Shown here: positions 23,901 through 31,124 of the stretch, piece by piece
How positions within the stretch are numbered: position 1 is the first letter of the stretch
Layout: every line of letters starts with the position of its first letter
Assembly (NCBI RefSeq): GCF_001949145.1
Contig: NW_019091536.1
Span: forward strand, 74,180-121,481
Direction of reading: 5' to 3'
DNA: 47,302 nucleotides
Source of the DNA: Acanthaster planci
Taxonomy: Eukaryota; Echinodermata; Asteroidea; Valvatida; Acanthasteridae
Notes under the pieces: generated by a model
What the model saw: only the letters and a program-made list of their open reading frames with translations
The model's database searches: none
Told to the model about the DNA's origin: nothing
Translations under genes and position numbers: made by a program

Positions 23901-25680
23901 AAAATCCTGCACATCTGTAGGTAATTCCCTGGCCAACTGACTGCCATACCTGTTTTGCAATGGATTATTCACAATGTATCCTACATGTATACATGTACAT
24001 GGACGTAAGTTTGGAACTTACAATGCACATGTACATCTAACGTTGTTTCTTTGTTGGAAGTGTCCTCCATCATAGAGCTTTCTTTTGAAATTTTTTACTT
24101 TGCTATGTTCAGGTAAAACTACTAGTATGTCTGGCCTTGATGACAGACTGACACATTTGAACAAAGATGTCAGTCTGTTTCCATGGCAACACATACATGT
24201 ACTCGTACATGAATACGTGTAGCTTTTAATGGAGGCAGGCAGACAAAGGGAGTGGGCAGGGACAGGACTCCTGGAGACTATACTTTTGTTTATACTGGGC
24301 CTTAACAATGGATAAAGGGCACACATGTACACATATCGGTACCGATACTGGTAGTTTGAAGGCATTTAGCCCGACCAATCACAACACAGCTCCTATCTTT
24401 TCCTGTTGTTTTCCTGACCCCCATTCAAATGAAAGCTGAGCTATGATTGGTCATTGGAATGGACACAAATGGGATCAATCACAGTGCGGCTCACATCTGT
24501 AGGTGGCAGGAAAACAAAAGGAAAAGATAGGAACTGTGTTGCAATTGGTCAAGCTATCACGCAGTTGACAGTACCGGTACATGCTGCTGGTTTTCTGTAG
24601 TGTGGATGGGCAACATGCTCAAAAATTTCACTATTTCAGTGAGGATATTATAAGGTGAATAAACCTCCCCATCTGACATCTAACTTCACCAAGAAGGCAT
24701 ACAATGTATATGTAGGAAATTTGGTTGCACAAATAGCTGTGATGGAAGAGTATATGTAAGTTGGCATGATCCAAACAGCCAAAATGTATTTATGGGAGTT
24801 TGTACATGGCTATCAAAAAAAGTTTATCGGTAAGGTTTGTAAAAACCTTACAGTTCTGGAACTGGAAGTGAATGTGATATCAGCCTGTGCCTACTCTGGC
24901 AACTCAGTACCATTGGAAAAGATAAACCTAATTCAACCTTCCTGATTGTCTGCATCACACCAAAGGTTATAATAAACTGTTTACGTATCGACGGAAACGC
25001 ACAAGCAATGTTCTCTCTATGCCAATTTGGAAAGCAGGTTTTACTTAGTTGAATTTTTTACAAAGTTAAAATAGTTTACATGTACATGTAAATCACATCA
25101 TGGTAAGAGTTCCAGCTATGGACATCATCAATTTTCCCTTGCAGTGATTCATTACCGATCAGAAAGTGATGACATGCCCTAATAAGTCCAACTGAGCACG
25201 GAAAAACTGAAGCATTTATCTAGACAATATGTAGAATTTTTCAGACCAGCCTCAGTCGCAGGATTTGCACACAAAGTAACCTGGGTGTCAACATAATTTA
25301 TGAACTCACTCCGGATCCACTCCTTGTTCTGCAGCAACGGGCCCATACTAGTTCTAAGCTCTGAGGCTAAGGGTTTTCTCGAATAGAAATCAAAGTTTGA
25401 AAAATATAAACTTAACGTTGAATCACGCCTTCATTATATGGTAATTATATAAAAATGATGTACATGATGTAGGCAGGGACAGGGTAGGCAGGGCCTGCAT
25501 TACTTACCTGCAAATTGTGGGGATAAGTTTTATCATTTGAAGAAATCGCAGATACTTGAGTGCTCCCCACTTTTCTGGGAACTCGTGGTCCAGTGGTACT
25601 CTCCAGCCAAACTCCGGCACACCAAAATGTCCCAAAGACATGTCGCCCGGCTTGGCCGATTCCGTGTTCACGCTGGCCAT
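2755..25680 (-). CDS. GBA2: GBA2, non-lysosomal glucosylceramidase (16 exons, complete)
   Basis: GBA2 hydrolyses glucosylceramide (and bile-acid glucosides) to glucose and ceramide on the cytosolic face of ER/Golgi membranes; it is a GH116 enzyme. I joined 16 GT-AG exons whose phases close to 2598 nt (865 residues plus TGA); the human protein is about 927. The N-terminal part (to about residue 420) is the beta-sandwich domain and the rest the alpha-barrel catalytic domain. Recognisable blocks are [59 protein letters not shown] and [14 protein letters not shown]. Glu476 (in FAYLEG) and Asp626 (in QTYDAW) align with the human nucleophile and acid/base, 527 and 677 by my recollection, and the spacing is 150 in both. 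The start is supported by an in-frame TAA seven codons upstream (25702-25704). No signal peptide is seen, as expected. The neighbour RGP1 is divergent. Confidence 0.96.
3401..4086. repeat. Inverted-terminal element enclosing an assembly gap
   Basis: In GBA2 intron 15, CTTGGCCGATCTTAA at 3401 reappears inverted as TTAAGACTGGCCAAG ending at 4086. The ends look like the termini of a foldback or MITE-type element whose middle is unsequenced. Inner bases (ACGTTTAA versus AACGTTTAAG) also pair. No target duplication was resolved. Confidence 0.5.
3440..3946. other. Assembly gap (N run)
   Basis: A run of 507 N. Open frames that cross it are artefacts. Confidence 0.99.
4541..4854 (-). CDS. GBA2: GBA2 exon 15 (residues 682-786)
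   Basis: Longest exon. Contains [44 protein letters not shown] and [19 protein letters not shown]. It is clearly richer in G and C than the flanking introns. Donor GAG|GTAGGA. Confidence 0.96.
5089..5231 (-). CDS. GBA2: GBA2 exon 14 (residues 634-681)
   Basis: Encodes [20 protein letters not shown] and SYEAKLWN; corresponds to the human [19 protein letters not shown] block. Confidence 0.94.
5243..5480 (+). mobile_element. SINE-like dispersed repeat in GBA2 intron 13
   Basis: Starts with (ATA)n AATGAACATTTATAGAGTGC and continues with text on a GTTCCAATGTTTGGGTGC block. This resembles a dispersed repeat I have seen in many marine invertebrate genomes, beginning AATAATAAT..TTTATAGAGCGC. Family name and exact ends are unknown. 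No TSD was found. Confidence 0.45.
6030..6136 (-). CDS. GBA2: GBA2 exon 13 (residues 599-633), carries the acid/base
   Basis: Encodes [20 protein letters not shown]. Asp626 in QTYDAW is the predicted acid/base. Donor CAG|GTTGGA departs from the GTRAGT consensus, so this splice could be weak. Confidence 0.94.
6492..6643 (-). CDS. GBA2: GBA2 exon 12 (residues 548-598)
   Basis: Encodes [20 protein letters not shown] and [14 protein letters not shown], matching the human [21 protein letters not shown]. Ends in phase 0. Confidence 0.95.
6644..7877. other. GBA2 intron 11, nothing further recognised
   Basis: About 1.2 kb between exons 12 and 11, AT-rich. No repeat family or nested gene recognised. 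Confidence 0.6.
7878..7985 (-). CDS. GBA2: GBA2 exon 11 (residues 512-547)
   Basis: A variable loop ([20 protein letters not shown]) followed by the invariant IPHDIGDP motif. Confidence 0.94.
8243..8700. repeat. Degenerate repetitive stretch in GBA2 intron 10
   Basis: CTGATATTCATAAAATCCTG at 8244 and GCCAACTTAGCA at 8265 and 8659, with many CAGCTAG/CTAGCTG words between, suggest an old repeat element with related ends. Boundaries are unclear. Confidence 0.3.
8998..9102 (-). CDS. GBA2: GBA2 exon 10 (residues 477-511)
   Basis: Encodes [20 protein letters not shown] and [14 protein letters not shown], the substrate-pocket strand and helix next to the nucleophile, nearly unchanged from human. 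Confidence 0.95.
9222..9462 (-). mobile_element. SINE-like element, family A, copy 1 (minus)
   Basis: The reverse complement reads ATCTCAGCTCCCTAGGGACT, then a GTGCTGCCATTT block, CACAGGTACCC and AAAGCGACTTGC. The same order of blocks occurs on the plus strand at 40689-41040, so this is a dispersed family rather than unique DNA. It lies in GBA2 intron 9 in the same orientation as the gene. Confidence 0.7.
9504..9694 (-). CDS. GBA2: GBA2 exon 9 (residues 413-476), carries the nucleophile
   Basis: Encodes [26 protein letters not shown] and, at the very end, LFAYLEG. Glu476, the predicted catalytic nucleophile, is the last whole codon before the splice. Between these blocks is a Ser/Asn-rich insert ([11 protein letters not shown]). 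Confidence 0.95.
10059..10310 (+). mobile_element. SINE-like element, family B, copy 1
   Basis: Shares ordered blocks with 33430-33690: a CCTCAAA..GTGCCC-like start, AAGCCTGAAGGAACCT, AGAGAGGAGAC, then a CACGTGGACTGAG region and a GGATTCAAAAC block. The end, with ATTCAAAACTGG and ACCACTATGCCAACC, looks like the common invertebrate repeats ending in GATTCGAACCC-like words that recall a tRNA B box. Lies in GBA2 intron 8. Confidence 0.55.
10540..10665 (-). CDS. GBA2: GBA2 exon 8 (residues 371-412)
   Basis: Encodes [20 protein letters not shown] and [15 protein letters not shown], at the junction of the two domains. Donor GA|GTATGT. Confidence 0.94.
11202..11409 (+). mobile_element. Foldback element, copy 1, with 13-bp target duplication
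   Basis: A near-perfect inverted repeat (arms about 11200-11277 and 11297-11380) around an A19 loop, followed by a non-palindromic tail (ACATCTCCCC to AATACATCT). The element is flanked by TGAAAACCCTCAA at 11189-11201 and 11410-11422. The right arm differs from the left mainly by an inserted CATGTA. Same ends and tail as the copy at 15529-15634. No protein is encoded. It lies in GBA2 intron 7. Confidence 0.88.
12276..12429 (-). CDS. GBA2: GBA2 exon 7 (residues 320-370)
   Basis: Contains AAAVCASC and [14 protein letters not shown], close to the human LEFSLAWDMPRI block. The donor, AAG|GTAGAA, is weaker than its neighbours. Confidence 0.93.
12666..12768 (-). CDS. GBA2: GBA2 exon 6 (residues 286-319)
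   Basis: Encodes [20 protein letters not shown] followed by [14 protein letters not shown], matching the human VTHITAFDPDS..WQDLLQDG region. Donor G|GTGAAT. Confidence 0.93.
12769..14180. other. GBA2 intron 5
   Basis: Contains the retrotransposon-like 3' tail at 13540-13695. Nothing else recognised. Confidence 0.6.
13540..13695 (+). mobile_element. Probable 3' end of a non-LTR retrotransposon
   Basis: AT-rich DNA with repeated TTGTAATTTT words ends in GGGCAAAATAAAAATCC followed by (ATT)n. This is the usual look of the 3' tail of many invertebrate LINEs, which end in a short tandem repeat. There is no coding part here, so the family cannot be named. Confidence 0.45.
14181..14432 (-). CDS. 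GBA2: GBA2 exon 5 (residues 202-285)
   Basis: Encodes [34 protein letters not shown] and [20 protein letters not shown], all conserved GBA2 blocks of the beta-sandwich domain. Phase 0 on both sides. Confidence 0.95.
15529..15634 (+). mobile_element. Foldback element, copy 2, with 12-bp target duplication
   Basis: A shorter relative of 11202-11409. The palindrome at 15529-15602 has TTAATTATATATAACAGG at its ends, GCCCTTA/TAAGGGC inside and a loop of about 12 nt (CCCAACGTATAC). It is followed by the same tail, AACATCTCCCC to ATACATCTTGA. Flanked by AGGATGCCATGT at 15517-15528 and 15635-15646. It looks like an internally deleted version of copy 1. Confidence 0.88.
17406..18069. mobile_element. 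Pogo/Tc1-mariner-type MITE, TA target duplication
   Basis: Left end CAGAGGAACGCCGCTATACC and inverted right end CAGTGGAACCCCGCTATAAC match at 17 of 20 bases and continue (GAACA). Both ends abut TA (17404-17405 and 18070-18071). CAGTGGAACC..CGCTATAACGAAC is the typical terminus of Tigger/pogo-like elements. The 664-bp interior has no transposase frame, so it is non-autonomous. Lies in GBA2 intron 4. Confidence 0.88.
18432..18659 (-). CDS. GBA2: GBA2 exon 4 (residues 126-201)
   Basis: Starts [20 protein letters not shown] and contains [20 protein letters not shown] and FPHDYS. An inner AG at 18642-18643 would also stay in frame but would drop FTVRIQ, which matches the family, so the outer acceptor (GACAG) was chosen. 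Donor TCA|GTGAGT, phase 0. Confidence 0.93.
18660..19700. other. GBA2 intron 3, nothing recognised
   Basis: AT-rich 1 kb with a few TACATGTA words. No repeat family recognised. Confidence 0.6.
19701..19816 (-). CDS. GBA2: GBA2 exon 3 (residues 87-125)
   Basis: Encodes [20 protein letters not shown] and then [18 protein letters not shown], the glycine-rich block that opens the N-terminal domain. Ends in phase 0. Confidence 0.95.
20782..20867 (-). CDS. GBA2: GBA2 exon 2 (residues 58-86)
   Basis: Encodes [20 protein letters not shown] followed by SFKRIYG. Acceptor TTTTGGCAG, donor G|GTGAG. Follows a 4.6 kb first intron. Confidence 0.92.
22653..22701. repeat. Hairpin, about 18-bp arms
   Basis: AGGGGGCAAACGGCACTC at 22653-22670 pairs with AGGGTGCCATTTGCCCCCT at 22683-22701 with a few mismatches and a 12-nt loop. 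A short foldback inside GBA2 intron 1. Confidence 0.75.
24373..24550. mobile_element. Foldback element with about 46-bp arms
   Basis: The left arm (24373-24418) starts GACCAATCACAACACAGCTC and continues CTATCTTTTCCTG. The right arm (24506-24550) is its inverse, ending CTGTGTTGCAATTGGTC, with a few mismatches. A related single arm occurs at 29878-29950 (ACAGCTCCTATCTTTTTC), which shows that the sequence is dispersed. No target duplication identified. Lies in GBA2 intron 1. Confidence 0.75.
25508..25680 (-). CDS. GBA2: GBA2 exon 1 (residues 1-57)
   Basis: Begins [13 protein letters not shown] and contains [14 protein letters not shown], like the human VPPFGWRICLAHEF block. Donor is CAG|GTAAGTA; two bases are left for the next codon. 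The 5' UTR continues upstream of 25680. Confidence 0.93.
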
Positions 25681-26844
25681 TTTGTATCGATATGTGCGAA
25701 CTTAATGGTTTGCAGTTCAGAGCGACAAAGCCTGTGTCACGCTCGCAGTACTGCTCCTCCTAACCAGACCAAGGCAAGCGCACGCACGTGGGGCCTTAAA
25801 CTGCCAAAAATACAAGAATTCTGTCGTTTTGATGAATTATTCAAACCACACAAGACAATGTATCACCATGCATGATGCGTCTTTAGCGTATGAAGAGTAA
25901 ATCTACCGTAAAAATGGCACTACAGTACATGTAGCTCCCTTGAAGAAAGACGTTCGGCATCTGTAGGCTGTCGATGTCTGAACTGTTTATGTCGCATGGT
26001 TCGTTCGCACACTTTGTGCGCAAATGCCCTGGCCCCCGCCTCTTACGATTTCCACTTCGCGACTTAAAGTCATTGGAGCGAAACCAGCCTAAGTATCAGC
26101 TGTTTTCACAAAACACACTGTACTGCCTATTGTGTCTCTAATTTTAGCAACTGCTTTTATTTATTCTTGGTATGACGTCAAGACAATTCCCCGAAAATAA
26201 AGTAGCAATATGCAGCCACCTATTCCTGCAATTTTACATCTGCTGTGCACCTGTACCTTTCCTTTTTTATGTTTTCCAGTCGCGTTTGCGTTTACGTTAA
26301 TCAAGATAATTAAGAGGACAATCCATTGGAAGTTGTTTGTCATTGTAAAATTCTCTTTTATGTCAATTTAAATCTCATTTTAAATGTCTCTACAGGCCTA
26401 AAGATATTTTGGCGCGTTATAAGCCTGTGCTAATCGGATTTCTATTGTGGTGGGTTCGTCTGCCGGAAGACGGAGGCACAAATTGTAAAAGGACGATCAC
26501 ATTCACACGGATTTACATAAGCGGACGGGTTTATTCTGGACATTTGCCGACAACTAGCAACCAACCACACTGGCCAACTATACTCTCAACTCCACTAAAA
26601 ACAAAACTATCTGTAATCGACTATTTATATCTGTTGGGTTGTTTTTAAACATTCGACCATAACACAAGGGAAAAACATAAGACAAAACGAATACAGTGGC
26701 AAAAACAACTTTACCCACTCCATCCCTGATACTGTTGAGCCAGTGAGAATCTCATGAACACAGCGCTTTTCAACTTGAACATGAGTGAGGTGCTGGCTCG
26801 CACGCCCGCGTGACCATGGTGACAGTGATCGTAAGTACATGCAT

Positions 26845-26884
26845 TCATTGATATCATTGATATCATATTGATATCATTAATATT
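26845..26884. repeat. Short tandem repeat of TTGATATCA
   Basis: ATTGATATC recurs about four times with slight variation. Confidence 0.85.
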
Positions 26885-28025
26885 ATAAAGTGAGGCCTGG
26901 AGTAATCATACAAAAATGACACTGGGTTTCAGCATAGAGATATAAATTATGGGTACATTCCAGCAAATCGTTGTATTTCTGCGAGCGAGCTCATTGATGT
27001 TTTGTGATCCCACGGGGTTTTTACAATAAGACATGCCATAATCAGGAGGGATCATGGAAATATTTCTATAAGTGTTGAATTGGGGACTGGTAATTTCCAG
27101 TTCGGGGTATTTCTTTCACAAAAAGCCCAAAATGGAAGGCTTATGTTGGATAGAGGCGGGCGGCTACTACACTGATTCAAAGCCGAGTGCATATAGTTTT
27201 ACAATTATTGTGGGGGTATCTTCGGGGAAAGGCGACTACAAATTTTCCTCGGGGCTTACCCGCATGAAATTGAAACGAAAAGTGGTCTTCCGGCTTGCCA
27301 TGCATAACCTTGAATTTCCAGTGAAAAAACAACGGAGTTCAATCTCTTCCCGAGAGTCAACAGGCGGCGTTGTTTCGGTCTGATTTTGCACTGTTTTCTA
27401 TGAGCGCGTATTGTAGTGCAACCATGAAAAACGAGAGCGCTGACTCATGTACAAAGTGATGCCTGCTGGGCGCATCCGTGTATGTGCACAAACATAATAT
27501 GGAAAATCGAAATTTGGTACGGCTTTTGTACGGTTATTTGCATACCTGCGTCTGTATTCTAAAACTACATGTCAACTTGAAAACCGATACGCAATCAACC
27601 TAAACGCGCGATCAGTAAATGGACCTTTCCATGAAATATGCAAATAAGGCAGGCGCATGCACATTACTACCACTGGTTGGCAAAGTTCCTTAAATCTTTG
27701 ACGCAACTCTCCACGCGCGCGTCACTACTATCGCCGTTGCTGGGCTGTACGGTTTGACATTTGTGCATGTGCCAAACTAAAAAACAAGGAACTGTTACTT
27801 TCTAACCTCGCGTGTTTGGTGTAGTCCAACCCTATGTGCAGTGCACGTGTGCAGTGGGCGTGATTTAAACTGATGTGACGTCACTCTTACGAACCGTATT
27901 CTACCTGATTTTGAATGTTCTACAAGCAAGGCGTTCGAGAACAAGCCACCCGAACTCAGCCACTGCGCCCACACGTCGTACCCGGTACCAAGCACCAGCA
28001 ACATGTTTTGCATGGACGTAAATGA

Positions 28026-28040
28026 CCACGAGAGGGCGCT
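28026..28040 (+). promoter_or_regulatory. CTCF-like motif, CCACGAGAGGGCGCT
   Basis: Matches the CTCF core CCASYAGRKGGCRS at all positions but one. It lies in the GC-rich part of the GBA2-RGP1 intergenic region. Base match only; shorter AGAGGGCGC words also occur inside the MITE at 17406-18069, so chance or repeat origin is possible. Confidence 0.3.
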
Positions 28041-28092
28041 ACATTTTTAGGCAGACGACGTGCGCGCGATCGCGACGACTACGTGTCGCTGT

Positions 28093-28200
28093 GCAAATTG
28101 TGGGAGAAAGTGGGTGAATGGCAAATTAGCAAAGTGGAAAATGGGCGAAGTGCTAATTGGGCGAAGAGGCAACTGGGCAAAGTGGGCATCGTGGATGGAA
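28093..28200 (+). repeat. Degenerate short repeats, TGGGCGAAGTGG-like
   Basis: A run of related words (GTGGGAGAAAGTGGG, AATTAGCAAAGTGG, AATGGGCGAAGTGC, AATTGGGCGAAGAGG, ACTGGGCAAAGTGGG) spaced about 15-20 bases apart. It looks like a decayed minisatellite. Confidence 0.6.
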
Positions 28201-28587
28201 TGAAAAAGGGGCCAAATAGTGCGTGCGCTCTCCAACTCTATTTTGTGCGCTCCTTACTGGATCGACTCATCTGTTTCGTCACGAATTGTCGAATATTAAC
28301 GTTCTAAGATTTCATCAGTCATTTCAGGACAGGCCTACGGTAAGATGTCAAAGATTGGGGGGGGGGTGCTTGTTAACCATGTAACGTACAACGTTAGACG
28401 CCTGGAAGTATACTAGGCCCAGGGAACGAACACATGGCAGGCCTCGCGGTAGGACATGTGAGAATTACATGTAATTGCATGTGACAATGGACATGGTGGA
28501 CATGGATTTCGGGTCAGGAGATCGGCCTCAACCGATACCCAGTTAATCACAACCCTTCATGACATAAATCGATAAGAAAAAGGCTGC

Positions 28588-28752
28588 GGATAAGCCTTAT
28601 TGCAAATACTGCATGGGTGATTCAAAATATGTACATTGGTGGAAAGATTGTGGGAAATTCGAAAAAGGAGCAAACCTTAAGCCCTTTGCCTTCCCACAAT
28701 TCCTTTCTACTGTTGTGAAAAATCACCTATGCAGTATTTGCGATAAGGCTTA
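28588..28752. repeat. Inverted repeat, about 60-bp arms
   Basis: GATAAGCCTTATTGCAAATA and CTGCATGGGTGATT on the left pair with ATCACCTATGCAG and TATTTGCGATAAGGCTTAT on the right; inner blocks ATTGTGGGAA and TTCCCACAAT also pair. A MITE-like foldback that sits directly before the reverse-transcriptase remnant. Confidence 0.75.
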
Positions 28753-28756
28753 TGTA

Positions 28757-29668
28757 GCTATATTGGACTTTCCTAAAGCCTTTGGATAAACTGTTGTTGC
28801 TGAAACTCTGTCACTTTGGAATTACCGGTTCACTGTATACATGTAGGCTTACCCAGATTTGCGTCGTACCCAAAAAGTTAGCATCAGAGGACACTCGTCT
28901 GAGTCCTTACCAGATACTTCTGGAGTTCCCCAAGGTTCTGTCCTTGGACCGTTGCTTTTTTGATGTACATGTTCATAAAATTAATGATCTCCCAATGTAC
29001 TTGTTATCCTCCGTCCGTCTTTTTTGCAGATGATTGCCTTAATGATGATTGCTGACTTCAACAAGATCTTTATAGCCCTAAATTAGAATTATAGCAATCA
29101 AAGTGGCTGATGAAATTCAATGCTATCAAGTGTACCACTTTTTCTGTGGGGTTTAGGCAATACTATGTGCTAAACCTACATGTAGCTAGCAGTTCTGTTT
29201 CAGTGTCCTATAGAATGTTGACTCTCAACGATATTTTGGTGTTACTATTACTAGTAACATGACCTGGAGAGGACACATGTCTGAAGTGGTTAAAAAATCT
29301 CAAATGATATCCGGATTAATCAAACGGAACTATAGGTTATGTAATACTAATGTCAAAGAAACAGCCTATGTCACAGTTACATCCCTTCTCTCAAAAATCA
29401 TGGATGGCTTACCCTAGAGCAACGAAGAAAAATCAGTCGATTAGCCTTGATAAGATTCTGAATAGCATTGTTGATTTACCAGCAGTGGCTTTTGTCACTA
29501 CAACACACGATCATCTCGGGGACACAAGTAAAAATTACACTAACTGTTTGTCAGGACCAGTGCCTTCAGCAACAGCTTCTTTCCACGGACAATCAAGGAT
29601 TGGAATAATCAAAAAACAATTTGGAAAAAATATATTGAAAACATTGAAAATTTTGAATAGCCCTTAAA
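28757..29668 (+). pseudogene. Decayed reverse transcriptase of a non-LTR retrotransposon
   Basis: Pieces of a LINE reverse transcriptase lie in order but in different frames. They are a DFPKAF block (28765 on), SGVPQGSVLGPLLF at 28919-28960, INDLP near 28980, the catalytic-type FADDC box at 29023-29037, a KWLMKFNAIKC-like block near 29100, SNMTWRGH near 29255, SGLIKRNYR near 29310 and SFFPRTI near 29575. Several frameshifts and stops separate them. This order is the C-terminal half of RT plus the downstream region of CR1/jockey-type elements. It is dead, and the upstream half is absent or was displaced by the foldback at 28588-28752. Confidence 0.85.
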
Positions 29669-29877
29669 ATACCAGTAGGCCTAGACATGTGGGCGGGAAA
29701 CAATATGGGCCTGCTCAATTGTTGTGCTGGAACCCGCCTTCCTGCATGACAAACGAGTTGTAGCTGGCTACAAGGTCACAATGTCACACCGTTCTCATGG
29801 GTATTTCCATCTGGTAGCCACGTAGATTTTTGACACTCTTGCACAGCATTGTCAGCAGCATTGCCTTGAAATGCAGT

Positions 29878-29950
29878 ACAGCTCCTATCTTTTTCTTCTT
29901 GATTTCCTAAACCTGAAAATGGAAGTCGATCTGTGACTGGTCTCATTGAA
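29878..29950 (+). repeat. Solo arm related to the foldback at 24373-24550
   Basis: ACAGCTCCTATCTTTTTCTT followed by TGATTTCCTAA matches the left arm of the 24373 element. No partner arm was found nearby. Confidence 0.5.
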
Positions 29951-30031
29951 TACTACATGTACATGTTCATGTATACTATGACCGACATAAACAACACAAG
30001 GTTACAATAGCCTCCCTTTTGACAATCATCC

Positions 30032-30155
30032 TCATTCCTCCAAAACCGCTCGGAGGATTTTGAAGATTGAGGGTGGTCATGACCGGCTGAACGAGTGAAG
30101 CCATATCACGGAAAGCTTTTTCGCAAAGTAAAAGCTTTCTGATTGTTTTGGGAGG
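30032..30155. repeat. Inverted-repeat element
   Basis: ATTCCTCCAAAAC near 30033 pairs with GTTTTGGGAGGAAT near 30143. An inner GAAAGCTTTTT..AAAAGCTTTC hairpin (30110-30140) adds a second fold. Possibly a small MITE; ends unresolved. Confidence 0.45.
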
Positions 30156-31023
30156 AATTGGTGTAGGGTCAAGGATACGAAGAAGTCCAGGAGATGGTCC
30201 TAGTGTGGTGCTAGCCCAAGACAGGCAGAGTTAGGGTGGGAATAACCTCTCATGTCGTTGGATCAGTCAATCACCCTGTGTAATATGTCACTCATGTCAG
30301 TCAATTAATTAGATTTCACATCCACCACGCGTGTAAATTGTAAAGAAAGTGTGGATGATTGATGGGAGATCAGCTGATAGTGCAGCAATTGTGTCAACCA
30401 ATTGTACAGATCAGTTGGTTAAATTTCACTCTCTTGAAGATTGACTGTCAGTGCAAAACGACTTACATGTATTTTATCCAACATGCAAATAGACAAGATG
30501 GGCAAATTTGGACCCTACTGTTCACCTTTGTAAAAAATTAGGCTTAATTTTCAATACTGTGTCATTCAAGTATGTGTAAATGTTTAAAGACATTTCATAA
30601 GATTGGAGTTATTGAGCCAGCTTGATATTTCAGAAAGGCAAAATCCATTGAGAACAAATCACTTGTGTGAATCGGCATCCGTGCTGACAGGACAGACCGC
30701 ATGCGTGTATTGCTGCCCCAGTGTGACCTCAGACATGCTTCATTTTGGGCATGCACTTGTGGAATATTGAATTGTGATTGCTAAGCCAGTTTGGTAATAT
30801 TTTAGAATGTTTTACAGATATTTTTGTAAGAATGGGGAATCAACCAATCAAACAAATTAAGCATAAATTAAGATATTTGAAGATATCATGTTTTGTTTCA
30901 GACAAAACACCCATGCACATTAAACTCTTATAAACCCTTCTTCTACAACGGTTGTAGTATTTTACATTTTTTCAGAACTTGAGTTCATCAAATTCTAATT
31001 GCATGCCAAGTCAGGGTGCCGTC

Positions 31024-31124
31024 ATGATTGAAGTCAGCGCACACTTGACCCGAGGGCTGACCTTCCTGGCTGGAGAAATTGTGGAATGCAGTATCGCATT
31101 CACCTGCCCCTCTAATGCCACCAG
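31024..31124 (+). CDS. RGP1: RGP1 exon with start codon (residues 1-33)
   Basis: Encodes [20 protein letters not shown] and [13 protein letters not shown]. The exon itself probably begins at 30976 after the TTTTTTCAG acceptor. Donor CAG|GTAAGG. Confidence 0.93.

Larger units (their letters stand above)
20868..25507. repeat. GBA2 intron 1, saturated with TACATGTA palindromic words
   Basis: TACATGTACATGTA and close variants (GTACATGTAC, ACATGTACGTAC) recur dozens of times, singly or in short runs, for example at 21282-21300, 21396-21440, 22367-22382 and 22866-22880. They alternate with unique DNA rather than form one array. Similar words spread more thinly through the rest of the window. Confidence 0.9.
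25681..31023. promoter_or_regulatory. Divergent intergenic region between GBA2 and RGP1
   Basis: The 5.3 kb between the two start codons should hold both promoters and the GBA2 5' UTR. CpG-containing, GC-richer DNA is concentrated at about 25,680-26,080 and 27,400-28,300. No TATA box stood out. An acceptor TTTTTTCAG at 30967-30975 suggests that RGP1 has an upstream non-coding exon somewhere in this region. Confidence 0.5.

Noticed and set aside
28047-28307. Open frames at 28047-28307
   Set aside because: They come from the degenerate TGGGCGAAGTGG repeat and show no protein family.
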